Assembly: GCA_003990745.1 (NCBI GenBank)
Contig: RBNI01001787.1
Location: 1 to 20,845, forward strand
DNA: 20,845 bases
DNA from: Jimgerdemannia flammicorona
Taxonomy: Eukaryota; Mucoromycota; Endogonomycetes; Endogonales; Endogonaceae
Direction: 5' to 3'
The notes under the pieces were generated by a model. That model was not told the origin of the DNA. It was given only the letters and a program-made list of their open reading frames with translations, and did no database searches. Both the position numbers and the translations under genes were made by a program. Below, one piece after another: positions 9,421 to 19,881 of this stretch; the first letter of the stretch is position 1; each line of letters opens with the position of its first letter.

Positions 9421-9950
9421 ACTTCTTGGTGGCTTAGGACTGCCCCTATGCTGCTGGCAGAGGGCCACAAATTTTGCATACTCCCTCCATCTGCTCCACC
9501 CATCTCAGACACTTGTGGCTTAGGGCTGCTCTTTGCTACCAGCAGAGGACTGCAAATTTTGCATACTCTCTCTGCCAACCCTATGCTCACTAACCCTGCC
9601 AACCAACTCTGCCCACTGACCTGAGTGCTGACAGCTTGGGGCTATTCCTCGCTACTGGTGAAGAGCTACAAATTTTGTGCACTCCCTCTGCCTACCCCCC
9701 CCTCTGCCTCCCCCTCTCCACCAATCCCCCCGACTGGGACACTTGTAGCTTGGGACTACTCCTTGCTGCTGGCAGAGAGCCACAAATTTTGCACACTCCC
9801 TCTGCTGACCCCATGCTCACCCACTGACTCTGTGCCTACTCACCGATCCACCCACTGATCTGGGCACTGATAGCTTGGGGCTGCCCCTTGCTAATGATAG
9901 AGGGCTACAAACATTGCACACTCCCTCTGCTGCTGCTGCCAATCCCACTG
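9421..9950 (+). repeat. Degenerate long tandem array, five units of about 86-125 bp
   Basis: A core (gcttgggGctgctccttgct, then cagagggc.acaaattttgca and ctccctctgc) recurs with its GCTT at about 9432, 9518, 9634, 9748 and 9873, giving spacings of 86, 116, 114 and 125 bp. Spacers are C-rich and variable. Short + strand readings show the same repeated phrase (LLLAESHKFCTLP type), but no continuous ORF or known domain is seen. It lies between the two convergent genes of the hAT. Confidence 0.75.
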
Positions 9951-10101
9951 ACTGCAGCCCCACTTGGGCTGTAAACTCTGAACTAAGTCCTCAGGTTTTT
10001 TTACCCTTTTATTATTTTGAAAGGTATTAAATATTCTACAAGGCCAACCAACTTATCCATGAACCACCAGGACCTGCCGATTTTTAGCAGCCCAAGCCTC
10101 A

Positions 10102-12751
10102 CTAAGACTTCAGACACATATATGCCCAGATTGTCTCAGCATTCAGTGCATACCTCTTTGGGGCAATGAGGTCTACCCTACCTGAGAACACCCACTTGAT
10201 GGGAGTGCTAGAGGCAGGAATCACCAGGTAGTCCTGAGCCATATCATATAGGCTGGGAAAGTTTGTTTGATACAGCTGCATACCCTAGTAGATAGAGCAG
10301 TAGTTAGATTAGTAGGTTAAATTGGTCCAATGCCCATCTGACAACCCACCTTCCACTAGTTGAGCACCTCTACACCCTCCAGTAGAATTATGCAGTTGCT
10401 GGCAAGATAAATGATAAGTTCATCTATTGATGGTAGCTCTTCCACTGACAGCTCCCTCTTCTTCTTTCTGCTGAAGTAAATGTGAGACAAGAGAGATCTC
10501 TCAGCATATTCACCCAGACTTTAGCTGGAACCTTGTGGTGGTATATAGTTTTTCTGGTACACTTCAATTATGGCCTGCTTGGTTCTCTCAATAAAGTGCT
10601 ACTCCTAGCCCTGATATTTATAATATTGTAGCTTTAAGCATAGGTCCAGTACTGTTCAAAGAAAAGAAAGAGTGAGTTTTTGCAAGGGCTTCTCTATTTT
10701 GGAAGGAGCAATAGCTACACACTGATATCAACATATCTGTACTAATTGAGTATATGGCAGTATCTGTTTGGAAGTAGTATTTTCTGAGCTTGCTTAGAGC
10801 AATCTCTATGGTATCTCTCTGATCCGAGCTCAAATAAATCACTACAACCCTCCAGCCTATCCTTGAGCTTATCCTCTAGCCAGTCAATCAGAAGGTTGTA
10901 TACTGGTATTGCTGAGCTTATTGTCAGAGTCATTTGTTTGACTATATCCTTTGTACAATCATCAAAACACTGGCAGTTATATATAGTGAGATATTGCATT
11001 ATGCAGAGGCAGACAAAATGAGTATAGAGCCAGAGCAATCACCACTTACTTTCAGAACTCTGACAACATTTCTAAGTATGTCCCACTTACTTTCACCTAG
11101 AGCCTCAGCCCATATTTCCTTGTCGGCAGCCACTGTTGAATCTATTAGCTTTTTTTGTTTTTTTTTTTTTTTAAAAATAAATCTTCAATTATCCAAAACA
11201 AGTTGCTTCAGCCGACTGAAGAAAAAAAGAATGCATACCACAGCAAACTCCAGCACATACTGGATCATTACAAATGTTGAGTTCCAACATATACAGACAT
11301 TCAATATAAGCTCTTTCGGGGCTAAACTGATTATCCTACACTGCACAGCGAATTTGTCTCGTTATTGTGGAGATGATCAGACCAATACAACTAGTTTACA
11401 TAGCTTAGAAATTATACTCAGGGCCCCTTCTCTCTCAGATGTTTTGTCTATATATATAAGATAGTCCTAAATAGTGAGATTCAGTATATGGGCCTGGCAT
11501 CACACATGATAGCTTTCTATACTAAAGGCCACGTTTTTCTATTTGAGGCTGGCTACTAAAACTTAGAAAAATATTGAGTTGTTTGTGGCATTATCTATTG
11601 TAATGGCCAAAATCTGTACTTGAAATATTCAGTTAGTGAATTTATGCAAAAATAAGTAACCAATAAAATCTGGTTTATTTTAGGACCTCTCTCAAAATGC
11701 CAACCTGACAGCAAGCTCCTTTTTTTTACCTTGGTTGTGATCCTAAGCTCCTGGATACAACTAATAAAAGCATCTATGATGTTGTCTTCAGAATGAGGGC
11801 CAGTAAGTTTGATGAAGTTAAGGGTGAGAGATTTAAGCTGCCAATCAAGATCAATCCAATAACCAGTAATGCCCAGAAATGAAATTGTATTGGAGGATAT
11901 CTATGTGTCAATCATAAATGAAATTTTGTCTGCTGAATACTGCTTATTGAATGTGAGGTTAAATTAGTGAGCTCTTTTATATAATTCAGCTTACAAAGGT
12001 CATGGTGCTGCTCTTATTTTATCTGAAGTATCTGGTGGAGATTGTCATGCTCCTTCCTATAGGCCTCTAGGATATCTTTGTGAATAGTATTAGTACTTGG
12101 CAAATATAAATCATGCTTGAGGAGGCTAAAAATGCTATGCAATTGATCACTCTTGATGGTTGTGAATGGCTGGTCTATATACACAATTCAGCAAATAAGC
12201 CAATTTTGAAATTCTGCCAAAGAGTATGGCTAAATATTTTTGATTAAATGGCATTGTTGATATAGAAATGGTCAGGCAATTAGATAAAAATACCCACTAT
12301 AGCTTGGATGCTAATTTTATTTATCTTCATATTCTTTTTGATTTTGTCAGAATGCTTGTCTTTTATGTATCAATTGATGTTCGAAGTTATACTACCAAGC
12401 ATTTTGAACTTCTGGCTGGTGCAGTTTATGGGAGTGGATGAAACAATATTATGTGTGTATCAAAATAAAAAGTGTTAATAGATATATTTTAATTTTTTAT
12501 CTGCAATAATTACAAATAACATTATCTCCTATCTTAGCACAATGTTGCCAGATTTCAGAGTAAGAATTATGTAGAAGGTGTGGAACTATTAGAGATGTTT
12601 GACTTGAAGCATCATTGGTACTGTGAACTATTGAAGACTGATCTGTCAATATGTGTGTTTGCATGTTTACATATACATATGTATGCATGTGTGTATATTG
12701 TATATATATGTATATATATTGTGTTGTAGATGTGTCTGGCATATAAGTCAT
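10102..12751 (-). pseudogene. hAT transposase (BED finger, RNase H-like core, hATC), decayed
   Basis: A hAT transposase cuts and pastes its element. On the - strand the upstream ATG is at 12751. A BED finger begins IWQHCAKIGD...CNYC (about 12497-12560) and continues TSNIN, then KDKHSDKI near 12340-12390, probably across a damaged intron. DQPFTTIKS lies near 12150-12175. An RNase H-like block has a TSPN-like motif and SFLGITGYWID near 11830-11930. After the intron come TIDNATNN (near 11590), AHILNL (near 11490), IPVYNLLIDWLED (near 10870-10910) and KYYFQTD (near 10770). The hATC domain follows: DELIIYL (near 10430), DYLVIPASS (near 10210) and KRYALNAETI (near 10140). The usual ERVFS reads KWVFS, consistent with decay of GAG and CGG. 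Stops and at least two frame changes make it nonfunctional. Confidence 0.88.
11614..11729 (-). other. Intron in the hAT transposase gene
   Basis: On the - strand the exon ends ACCAAG, the intron begins GTAAAA, the branch-like CTAAC is the complement of 11632-11636, and it ends TACAG. Splicing joins ITTK to ILAITIDN, the order expected in hAT transposases. Length is 116 bp. Confidence 0.75.
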
Positions 12752-12765
12752 ATAGAGAATTTGGA

Positions 12766-12990
12766 TTAGAGGATTCGGTTGAAGGATTCAGATAAGGATT
12801 CAGATTGAAGGATTCAAATTGGAGGATTCAAATTGGAGGATTCAAATTGGAGGATTTGGATTGAGTGATTCAGATTGAGTGATTTAGATTGAGTAATTCA
12901 GATTGAGTAATTCAGATTAAGTGATTCAGATTGGGGTGGTTCAGATGGGTGATTCAGATGAGGCAATTTGGATGGAGTGATTTAGATTAA
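12766..12990. repeat. Right subterminal repeats of the hAT (14-bp array)
   Basis: At least ten tandem variants of a 14-mer such as gagtgattcagatt or ggaggattcaaatt run through this interval, getting looser toward the terminus. The left end of the element has a related AGATTGAT array. The array lies upstream of the transposase gene and could be the transposase binding region and promoter; that role is inferred. Confidence 0.75.
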
Positions 12991-13076
12991 TCTGAGTTGA
13001 TTCAGATGGCTTTAGATTTGAGATTTGGATCAAACTATCATGTAATGAATCGAATCCAAATTTGATTCAAATTGAC

Positions 13077-13091
13077 TTGTTTGGAGCACTA
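13077..13091 (-). repeat. hAT right terminal inverted repeat
   Basis: The reverse complement starts TAGTGCTC, identical to the left end over eight bases, followed by CAAACAA against TGAATGG. It abuts the octamer gatatact (13092-13099), the right copy of the target duplication. Confidence 0.75.
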
Positions 13092-13099
13092 GATATACT

Positions 13100-13301
13100 A
13101 TACTATTATAAAAGGAAACCAAAGTACCAAAATCAAACCAAGATAAGAAAAACCCTATCTTATTCATAAAAAGGTTCATGAACTGTACTTATCAATTCAA
13201 GATCAAGATATATTATGACTATACAAGACCTCATTACTTAGTAGAAGTAAAACACATTTAAACAACTCTATTTGCTCTATCTGTATCATCTCCATTAGAG
13301 A
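13100..13301 (+). mobile_element. Middle piece of the LTR-like insert
   Basis: This is the sequence to the right of the hAT, continuous with 535-753 before the hAT inserted. It is AT-rich, with no supported ORF. Just before the retroposon target site the string ttagagagtgaca resembles a short purine tract followed by TG, so an LTR could start near 13303 instead of at 535. Confidence 0.35.
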
Positions 13302-13318
13302 GTGACAGATGCTTTATC
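13302..13318. repeat. Left target site duplication of retroposon copy B
   Basis: It reads gtgacagatgctttatc; the copy after the poly(A) run (14510-14526) reads gtaacagatacttcatc. Fourteen of 17 bases match and all differences are transitions. Confidence 0.75.
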
Positions 13319-14509
13319 CAGCTCCTTTCTCTGCTATCTTACTGGTCACAAGGTTTGGTAGGTGACCTTCCGAGTCCCCTTTCCCCTATTATTATCTCTC
13401 TATCTCAGGTTGGTTTGCTGTGCCTATATGGGCATGGTGGAAGGAGGGCAATGGTATTGAGTTGCCCCTTTATCAGTATCAGATTGGTGTCTTCTCCACT
13501 TTTTTGCAGTTTCTAGTACCTTTGGCTGTATCTGGGGTATATCTGTTTTAGTGCAGTACCTTCTTCCTTTTGCCATCACCAACAAGGTGGTGTCTTGGTA
13601 TATCTTGGGCTATATAGGAAGTCAGCTGACCTTGGGCATCAAGTGCTCAGTATAGGTTACCTGCAGGTCTTCAGTGTCTGTAGTAGGGCCCTCTGGCTTT
13701 GGTGAGCTTCCTGGTGAGTGTGGTTCTGACATAGGTGACTGCTTTTCGGTATTGTTAGGATGGGAGGGGAGATGGCCATCACAGATAGGAGAAAGGGCAA
13801 TAATAGTGAACCAGTAGGGTGCCAGGCTGGGGGCAGTCATCGGGGCTGGGGCAGATGCTGCTTCAGTGGGGCCTTTTGATTGGTATGGTGTGGTTAGGTG
13901 ATAGGTGTCACTCTCGGCTTCTTTTGGCAGTCAGCAGGGTTGGGCCCCAGTCATCAGAGGGAGTTGGGGGGCCCGAGGCTACTCATTTCAGGCATCTTGG
14001 CTGCACTCAACTGGAACTAGGAGCTGATACAGCAACGTGATCGAGGCCTGCAGGCTTGAGTAGTAGGGTATTGGGGGTTTCCTCCCACCTTATATATAAG
14101 TCCTTTACTCACCTCAACTGAGAGAACTAGGCCCTACCCACTGTATTATGCTTTGATGAGGGTTTTTCTTTGCCTGTCATTCTCTTTGAGGTAATAGAGG
14201 CTATTCTATTTGGCTCAGGTATGGCCTTGTATATATGTTGGGTTCTCAGGCATGCACTTTCAGTCGTTGGTATATAGTTGGGTTTCCCCTGGTGGTAGGG
14301 AGAGCATGGTGCACAGAATGAGGTATGGGCCAATATAGGCTCTGCTGCACCTGATATAGTTGAGCTGCTGGACAATAGCTAGCCTAAGTTAATGGGGGGG
14401 CAGTGCTTGGTGGGTGGTGGGGGAGGGTTTTGGCCTATATAGTCTAGGTTCTCTTCCAATAAAATTCTGCAGGACATAAGTCCGTTAAAAAAAAAAAAAA
14501 AAAAAAAAA
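13319..14509 (+). mobile_element. Complete poly(A)-tailed retroposon (copy B)
   Basis: A 1.19-kb unit flanked by 17-bp duplications. It ends with AATAAA (14458-14463) and a run of 23 A (14487-14509), so it was inserted by reverse transcription of a polyadenylated RNA, presumably with LINE machinery. Two further partial copies (1-534 and 15589-16242) make it a family. No reverse transcriptase is present, so it is non-autonomous or a retroposed transcript. The + strand ORF at 13819-14040 (73 codons) matches nothing I know. The - strand readings 13622-13840 and 14127-14375 recur in the partial copies (words APYWFT, TEHLMPKVS, SPYHQ), perhaps only because the DNA is homologous. I saw no tRNA-like A or B boxes. 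Confidence 0.75.
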
Positions 14510-14526
14510 GTAACAGATACTTCATC
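14458..14526 (+). terminator. Poly(A) signal, tail and right target duplication of copy B
   Basis: AATAAA at 14458-14463 precedes a run of 23 A (14487-14509) by 23 nt, and the 17-bp duplication follows at 14510-14526. Confidence 0.8.
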
Positions 14527-15588
14527 TGAACTCAAGAAAGCTGACATTGTCAAAACCAATCTCAAGCCATCCACATAATAGATATTACTACTAGAAATTG
14601 CCTCAAATTATAGAAAATATCATTTCCGAGAGGTTTGAATCCCCAGCCACAACATTGAGAGCTCTCGTCCTAGATAAGGATGGCCAGTCCTCGCAAATGT
14701 ACCAGAAGACCAAAAAAAAAAGAGAACTAAGGTCTGTTATCTTTATACAACCACCATCACTAAGGACAGTCTTAATCTTGCAAGAGATAGAAGTGACAAT
14801 ATCTTGGAAACTGATGATATCAAAAGTCAGAAAACTGCTCAGACTTTGCCAGAGATGATGTCATCAATAGTGATGTCATCAAAGACTAACCAGACAGTAG
14901 CTAAACCTATAAATAGCTTAACAGTCATAGCATAGTTAGATTAGTCTTGTATGACATAACTTGAACTAACTCAGCAGTCAGATGATCTCTTGATATGTCA
15001 GATCACACTTGTACTATGTGACTGTATTCTGACTTAGCAAGATACTAAGTGCTACATTCATATTCAGCATAGCCCAGATAGCCCCTCACTAGTATAAATA
15101 CCCTCTCTCTCAGACCTCAGAATCTCAGACTTAACAGACTTGAATACATAAGAACACTTCTGAACACTTCTCTACAATATCTCTTTATATAACTACTCCT
15201 AGTATAGTAACATCATGAATAGCGAATAAACCTATTTAATAACCCACAAACTACTCTTAAGTAAATCCACTCTCTGTTAGATCCCACTCCTAACCCTGTT
15301 ACAAAATCTCCTAATTGGATATTATCTGCAGTGATATGCCAATTCAACTAAGCTGGTCTTAGTTTCTTGAACTTCCTGAAATATAGAAAATCCTGAATAT
15401 TTAGAACTAGTCTGAAAAAGAACTTTGGTTGAGATGTCAACTCAATCTTGAAATCAATAAGCATAGAGGATATACTCTATACAAAATTGATCTTGACCAT
15501 AAGAAAATAGTCTTCCAGAATATCCAGAACTTCTAGAAAACCCTTCCAGAACTATGTAACAGTTATCCTAATAAGTAACCCTCTTACA
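14527..15588 (+). mobile_element. Right piece of the LTR-like insert with a Pol II-like promoter
   Basis: No gene is seen here. The stretch has LTR-like signals: TATAAATA at 15093-15100, AATAAA at 15225-15230, and termini of LTR type (GTTACA ending near 15302, and CTTACA at 15583-15588 next to retroposon half C). It does not match the 3' LTR at 20187-20639, so it belongs to another family. One reading is a solo LTR running from 535 to 15588 (about 1.5 kb without insertions). The other is an LTR ending near 15302, followed by a primer-binding-like attggatattatctgc and a Gln-rich gag start (15400-15588). Confidence 0.45.
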
Positions 15589-16242
15589 GACCCCCCTCAA
15601 TGACTAGGGCCCAACCCACTGAATTGCTAAAAGAAGCTGAGAGTAATACCTACTACCCAACCACTCTGCATCAATCAAAAGGTCTCACTAAAGTAGTACC
15701 TGCCCTAGCCCCAATGACTGCCCCCAGTCTAGCACTCTACTGGTTTACCGTAATTATCCTTTCTCCTATCTGTAATGGCCATCTCTCCTCCTATCCTAAT
15801 AACATCTGAAAAGCAGTTACCTATGTTAGAACCATACTCACCAGAAAGCTCACCAAAGTCAGAGGGCCCCACCACAGATACTGAGGACCTGTAGGTAATC
15901 TATACTGAGCACTTGATGCCCAAGGTTAGCTGACTCTCTATATAGCCTATAATATACTGAGACAGCACCTTGTTGGTAATAGCAAAAGGAAGAAGGTGCT
16001 GTACCAAAATAAATACACTCTAGATGTAGCTGAAGGTATCAGAAACTGTAAAAAAAGTAGAGAAGACACCAATCTGACACTGATAAAGGGGCAACTTGTT
16101 ACTATTGTCTCCCTCTCACTACCCTGCAATAGGTACAGCAAACCAATCTGAGGTAGAGGGGGTAATAATTATGAAAAGTAGACTCAGAAGGTTATTTATC
16201 AAACTATTGTGACTGGTAAGGTAGCAGAGAAAGAGGTACTGC
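15589..16242 (-). mobile_element. 5' half of the poly(A) retroposon (copy C, split)
   Basis: It aligns in opposite orientation with about 13320-13985 of copy B: gactagggcccaaccc at the left end, cctatctgtaatggccatct in the middle and gcagagaaag at the right end. It lacks the poly(A) half, which is found instead as copy A at 1-534 in the same orientation. The reading at 15600-15809 on the + strand corresponds to the 13622-13840 reading of copy B (SLALYWFT against SLAPYWFT) but is interrupted earlier. Compared with B it shows many CG to TG/CA and CA/TG to TA changes. Confidence 0.75.
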
Positions 16243-19200
16243 AGAATTACACTGTAATCAGAACTCAGTATCAAACATTATTTAGATATAAGTACTAGTA
16301 TCATTGATCTAGATTTTTGAGGACAAGTTCAAGTTCTGCTTATCAACCAGAAGGATCAAGACTACACAGTTAAGGAAGGAGACTGAGTTGTACAAATGAT
16401 CCTAGAAAAAGTCAGTCAACTCAAGATTATAGAAGTCTAAGAACTTCCTGAAACTAAATGAGATCAAAAAGGTTTTGGCAGTACTGATCAAGCAGTAAGT
16501 CTTAGTGAAAATTGAGCTCAAGCTATACTTATTTTCAAAAGCCTAGTCAAAGGAAAAGAAGTTTAAGTACTCATAGACAGTAGAGCTACAGGGAACTTCA
16601 TCAATCAGAATCTCATTGAAAGCCTCAAGATCCTTATCAAGCCTACACTCAAGAACAATAGTATAGTCACTATAGATGATACCCTATACCCCATCAAGTC
16701 AATTGCCACCAAACTATCCATCAAGATTCAGAAATATTGAGAATGAGTAGACTTTGAGATTGTACTACTAGGAGATCATAACCTGATCTTAAAAAAACTC
16801 TAGCTTATAGAATACAACCCAGACATTGATTGGTATAAGAATGAAGTCACCCTACTGCAAGATGGAGCCAACATTACTATTAAGACAGACAAAACCATGA
16901 GTAAGACCCAGATTGCAACACTGTTAGCTATACAGTATAAGAGAGTACTCAAGAAGGCAATGTATACCTTTATTATAATGATCTGTTCTAAGAAATAAAA
17001 CAAGAGACTATCAGTTAATGAAAGCATCAAGTTACTACTAGAAGAATTCAAGAATGTCTTTTCAGATATGCTATCTGGTCTACCATCTATACTAGAAGTT
17101 GATCATGAAATTGAACTAACCCCAGGAGCTGTACTACTCAAGAAATATATCACCACTCAAAATTGAAGCAGTTAAGAAGGAACTAGAAGAACTACTTACA
17201 TAAAGAACCATTCAGCCAAGCAAATCTCCTTATGGCTCACCAGTCCTATTTATTAAGAAGAAGGATAATACTCTGTAAATATATATAAACTACTGTACAC
17301 TCAATAAGCTCACTGTTAAGAACCACTATCTGCTACTCTTAATTGATCAAATCTTTGATGCTCTCAAGAATACCAAATACTTCACCAAGTTGGACCTTAT
17401 ATCAGGATACCACCAGATTCAAATCAAGCTAGAAGACATTCCTAAGACTATATTCATGACTCTCTTTGGACTCTATGAATTCCTGGTCTTAGCATTTGGT
17501 CTCACTAATATACTTGCCATATTTCAGACTCTAATGAATAAGATATTCAAGGACCAACTATTTATTTTTCTATTGGTATATCTTGATAATATTCTGATCT
17601 TTAGTACAACTAAAGAAGAATATCTCAAACACATTCAAATAGTCTTAGAGATCCTGCAAAAATATAAGCTTTATATCAAACTCAAGAAGTATGAATTCTT
17701 TAAAGAATAAGTCAAATATCTTAGCCACATTATCTCTACATAAGGAATTTAAGTAGACCCACACAAGATAGAAGTAATTGAAGAATGGTCCATTCTGTCA
17801 AACCTCACAGAACTCCAATCCTTCCTTGGTCTAGCTGGCTACTATGTACTATCACTTTGTCAGAAACTTCTCTGGCATTGCTGAGTTACTGACTAACCTC
17901 ATAAGGAAGACCCTACACTCAGACTACTATATACCTTATATCTGGGACCTCTTCTGTCAATAAGCTTTTCAAGAACTCAAGAACTGCCTGACTCATACTC
18001 TAGTCCTGCATAATGCAGATTAAGGCCTAAAATTTATAGTTACTACTAATACATCAAATTTTGCTATTAGAGCAGTCCTGTAATAAGATGATGGCAAAGG
18101 ACATCATTCTATTACTTTTGAGTCCTATAAGTTGACCCTAGCTAAACAAAAGCTAGCTATCTATAAGAAGGAACTACTGACAATAATATATATACTAGAC
18201 CATTGACAATGCTATCTAGAATATATTGAGTTTGATATCATCACTAATCATTAATCACTCAAATACATCAATACCTAATTTACTCTATCACATCTATAAG
18301 CTAAGTGAAGTCTCAAGCTTCAAACCTTCAACCTAATGATTATCTACAAGTCTGGCAAGACACTTGTAGTATCTGATGCCTTATCAAGATACTCTGACCT
18401 GACCACAATTATGTAAGTCACCTTGGCATTAGAATTTCTAGACCAAATCAGGCAAGCTTATAAAGAAGATACAGTTGCCACTAGAGTTTTCTCAAACAAG
18501 CTCAAGGATATATATATGTTGAGAACAACTTGATCTATCATCAAGACCAAGTCTACCTACCTGAAAACATAAATCTATACTATAAGATTTTGCAAGAACA
18601 CTATGACTCCCCTCTTACTAGTCATCTGGGAATTGAGAAAACTGTCAAGAATATTCAATGCTGCTGTTATTGGCCAAGTATGGTCAAGAAAATCAAAAAC
18701 TATATTGCCAGCTATGATCTATATCAGCACAATAAGTCTACCAACCAAGCACCAGCCAGTTTGCTACAACCACTGCCAATTCTCACTAAGAAATTTGAGT
18801 AAATTACTATGGACTTTGTAACTCAACTACTATGAACTCAATCTAGTGCTGATACTATTATCATATTCATTGACTGCCTGACCAAGACTATAGTTGCTAA
18901 ACCAACTACTATCAATACTACTATACCTGAGATTGCAAGAATCTTCTTCAAGTCTATCTTCTATCACTATGGTCTATCATAAGTAATTATCAGCGATCAT
19001 AACCCCAAGTTTATCAGTCACTTCTGGTAAACTCTCTTTAAGACTCTAGAAATCCAATTGGCTATATTTACTGTCTTTTATCTAAAAACTGATAGACAAA
19101 CAAAGTGTATAAACAGAACTCTAGAACAAATACTTAGAAACTATATTTCTTATGAGCAAGATGATTGGGACCACTACCTGATTTATATGGAATTTGTAAT

Positions 19201-19881
19201 AATACTATCCAATCATCTACTAGTCTTTTCCCTTTCTGGTTACTCTATAGTCAAGATCCTAAGACTCCTGCAAGTCTATTCTCTTTTAAGAAAAGTAGTC
19301 AAATACAAGTCCCTACTACTAAGAGCCTTATAGACAAAATAGATGAACTACTCAAGATTACTACTATGAATCTTCAGAAGGCTCAACAGCATCAAGCCAA
19401 GTATACTGATAAGAAATACTGTGATATTACTTATACTATTGGAGATCAAGTCTTACTGTCTACCAAGAATCTCAAGATACAATCTCAAGTCAACCATCCT
19501 TCAAACAAGTTCTAACCTAAGTATATTGGACCTTTTGAGATCACTGAATAAGTCTCTGCATCCTCCTACCACCTCAAGCTATCTGAAACTATGAGAGTAT
19601 ACCCAGTCTTTCATGTATTACACCTCAAGACCTGGAATCAGTCATCACTTTACTCTGGTCAAATTCCTAAGCCATCTGCCTCTGTAATTATTGAAGACCA
19701 TATTAAGTACAAAGTTAAGAAAATTTTTGACAAGCAAATCTGCTACCACCATCCTAAATACCTAGTCAAGTAGATGGGTTATCCTGAATATAATACTATC
19801 TGGGAACTACTGGTCAATCTCAAGAACTCTCAAGATCTAGTTCAAGACTTTGAGATAAAATATATTGCCCAATCTCTATAG
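16243..19881 (+). pseudogene. Ty3/Gypsy Pol polyprotein with chromodomain, decayed
   Basis: Pol copies the element's RNA and inserts the cDNA. Protease: LIDSRATGNFI (near 16570), where the family has DSGATGNF. Reverse transcriptase (17040-17750): KSPYGSPVLF, NKLTVKNHY, KLDLISGYHQIQI and YLDN at 17579-17590, where YLDD is required. RNase H: FAIRAVL (near 18060) and VVSDALSRYSD (near 18370). Integrase: HH part HYDSPLTSHLGIEKT, but both zinc Cys read Tyr (YDLY, near 18715); MDFVTQL, ISDHNPKF, and a Lys in place of the catalytic Glu in TDRQTK (near 19100). The PVFHVLHLK motif lies near 19610. Chromodomain: YLVK-stop-MGYPEYNTIWELLVNLK (19700-19860). The frame changes near 17146 and again later. 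Many stops are TAA/TAG in place of Gln or Trp. Confidence 0.9.

Larger units (their letters stand above)
754..13091 (-). mobile_element. hAT DNA transposon with nested LINE
   Basis: The element is bounded by inverted TAGTGCTC termini and an imperfect 8-bp duplication, and contains a hAT transposase on the - strand (10102-12751). Total span is 12,338 bp; without the LINE and one copy of its target duplication it is about 6.4 kb. Arrangement along the + strand: left terminus, subterminal repeats, pyrimidine-rich tract, LINE, exon-like blocks of an unknown + strand gene, tandem arrays, convergent transposase, right subterminal repeats, right terminus. It appears dead: the transposase has stops, shifts and substituted hATC residues. 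The boundaries are set by the termini and duplication, the family by the protein. Confidence 0.85.

Noticed and set aside
10934..11464. 176-codon ORF on the + strand
   Set aside because: It lies opposite hAT transposase motifs (AHILNL and the VYNLL region), so it is a shadow.
13319..13420. tRNA-derived SINE head on copy B
   Set aside because: No A box or B box could be placed convincingly.
14598..14858. 86-codon ORF on the + strand
   Set aside because: It lies in an AT-rich LTR-like region with no recognisable domain and no counterpart elsewhere in the window.
14510..15302. 5' LTR of the Gypsy element at 16243-20639
   Set aside because: It ends GTTACA and has a TATA box, but its sequence does not match the 3' LTR at 20187-20639, and retroposon half C intervenes.
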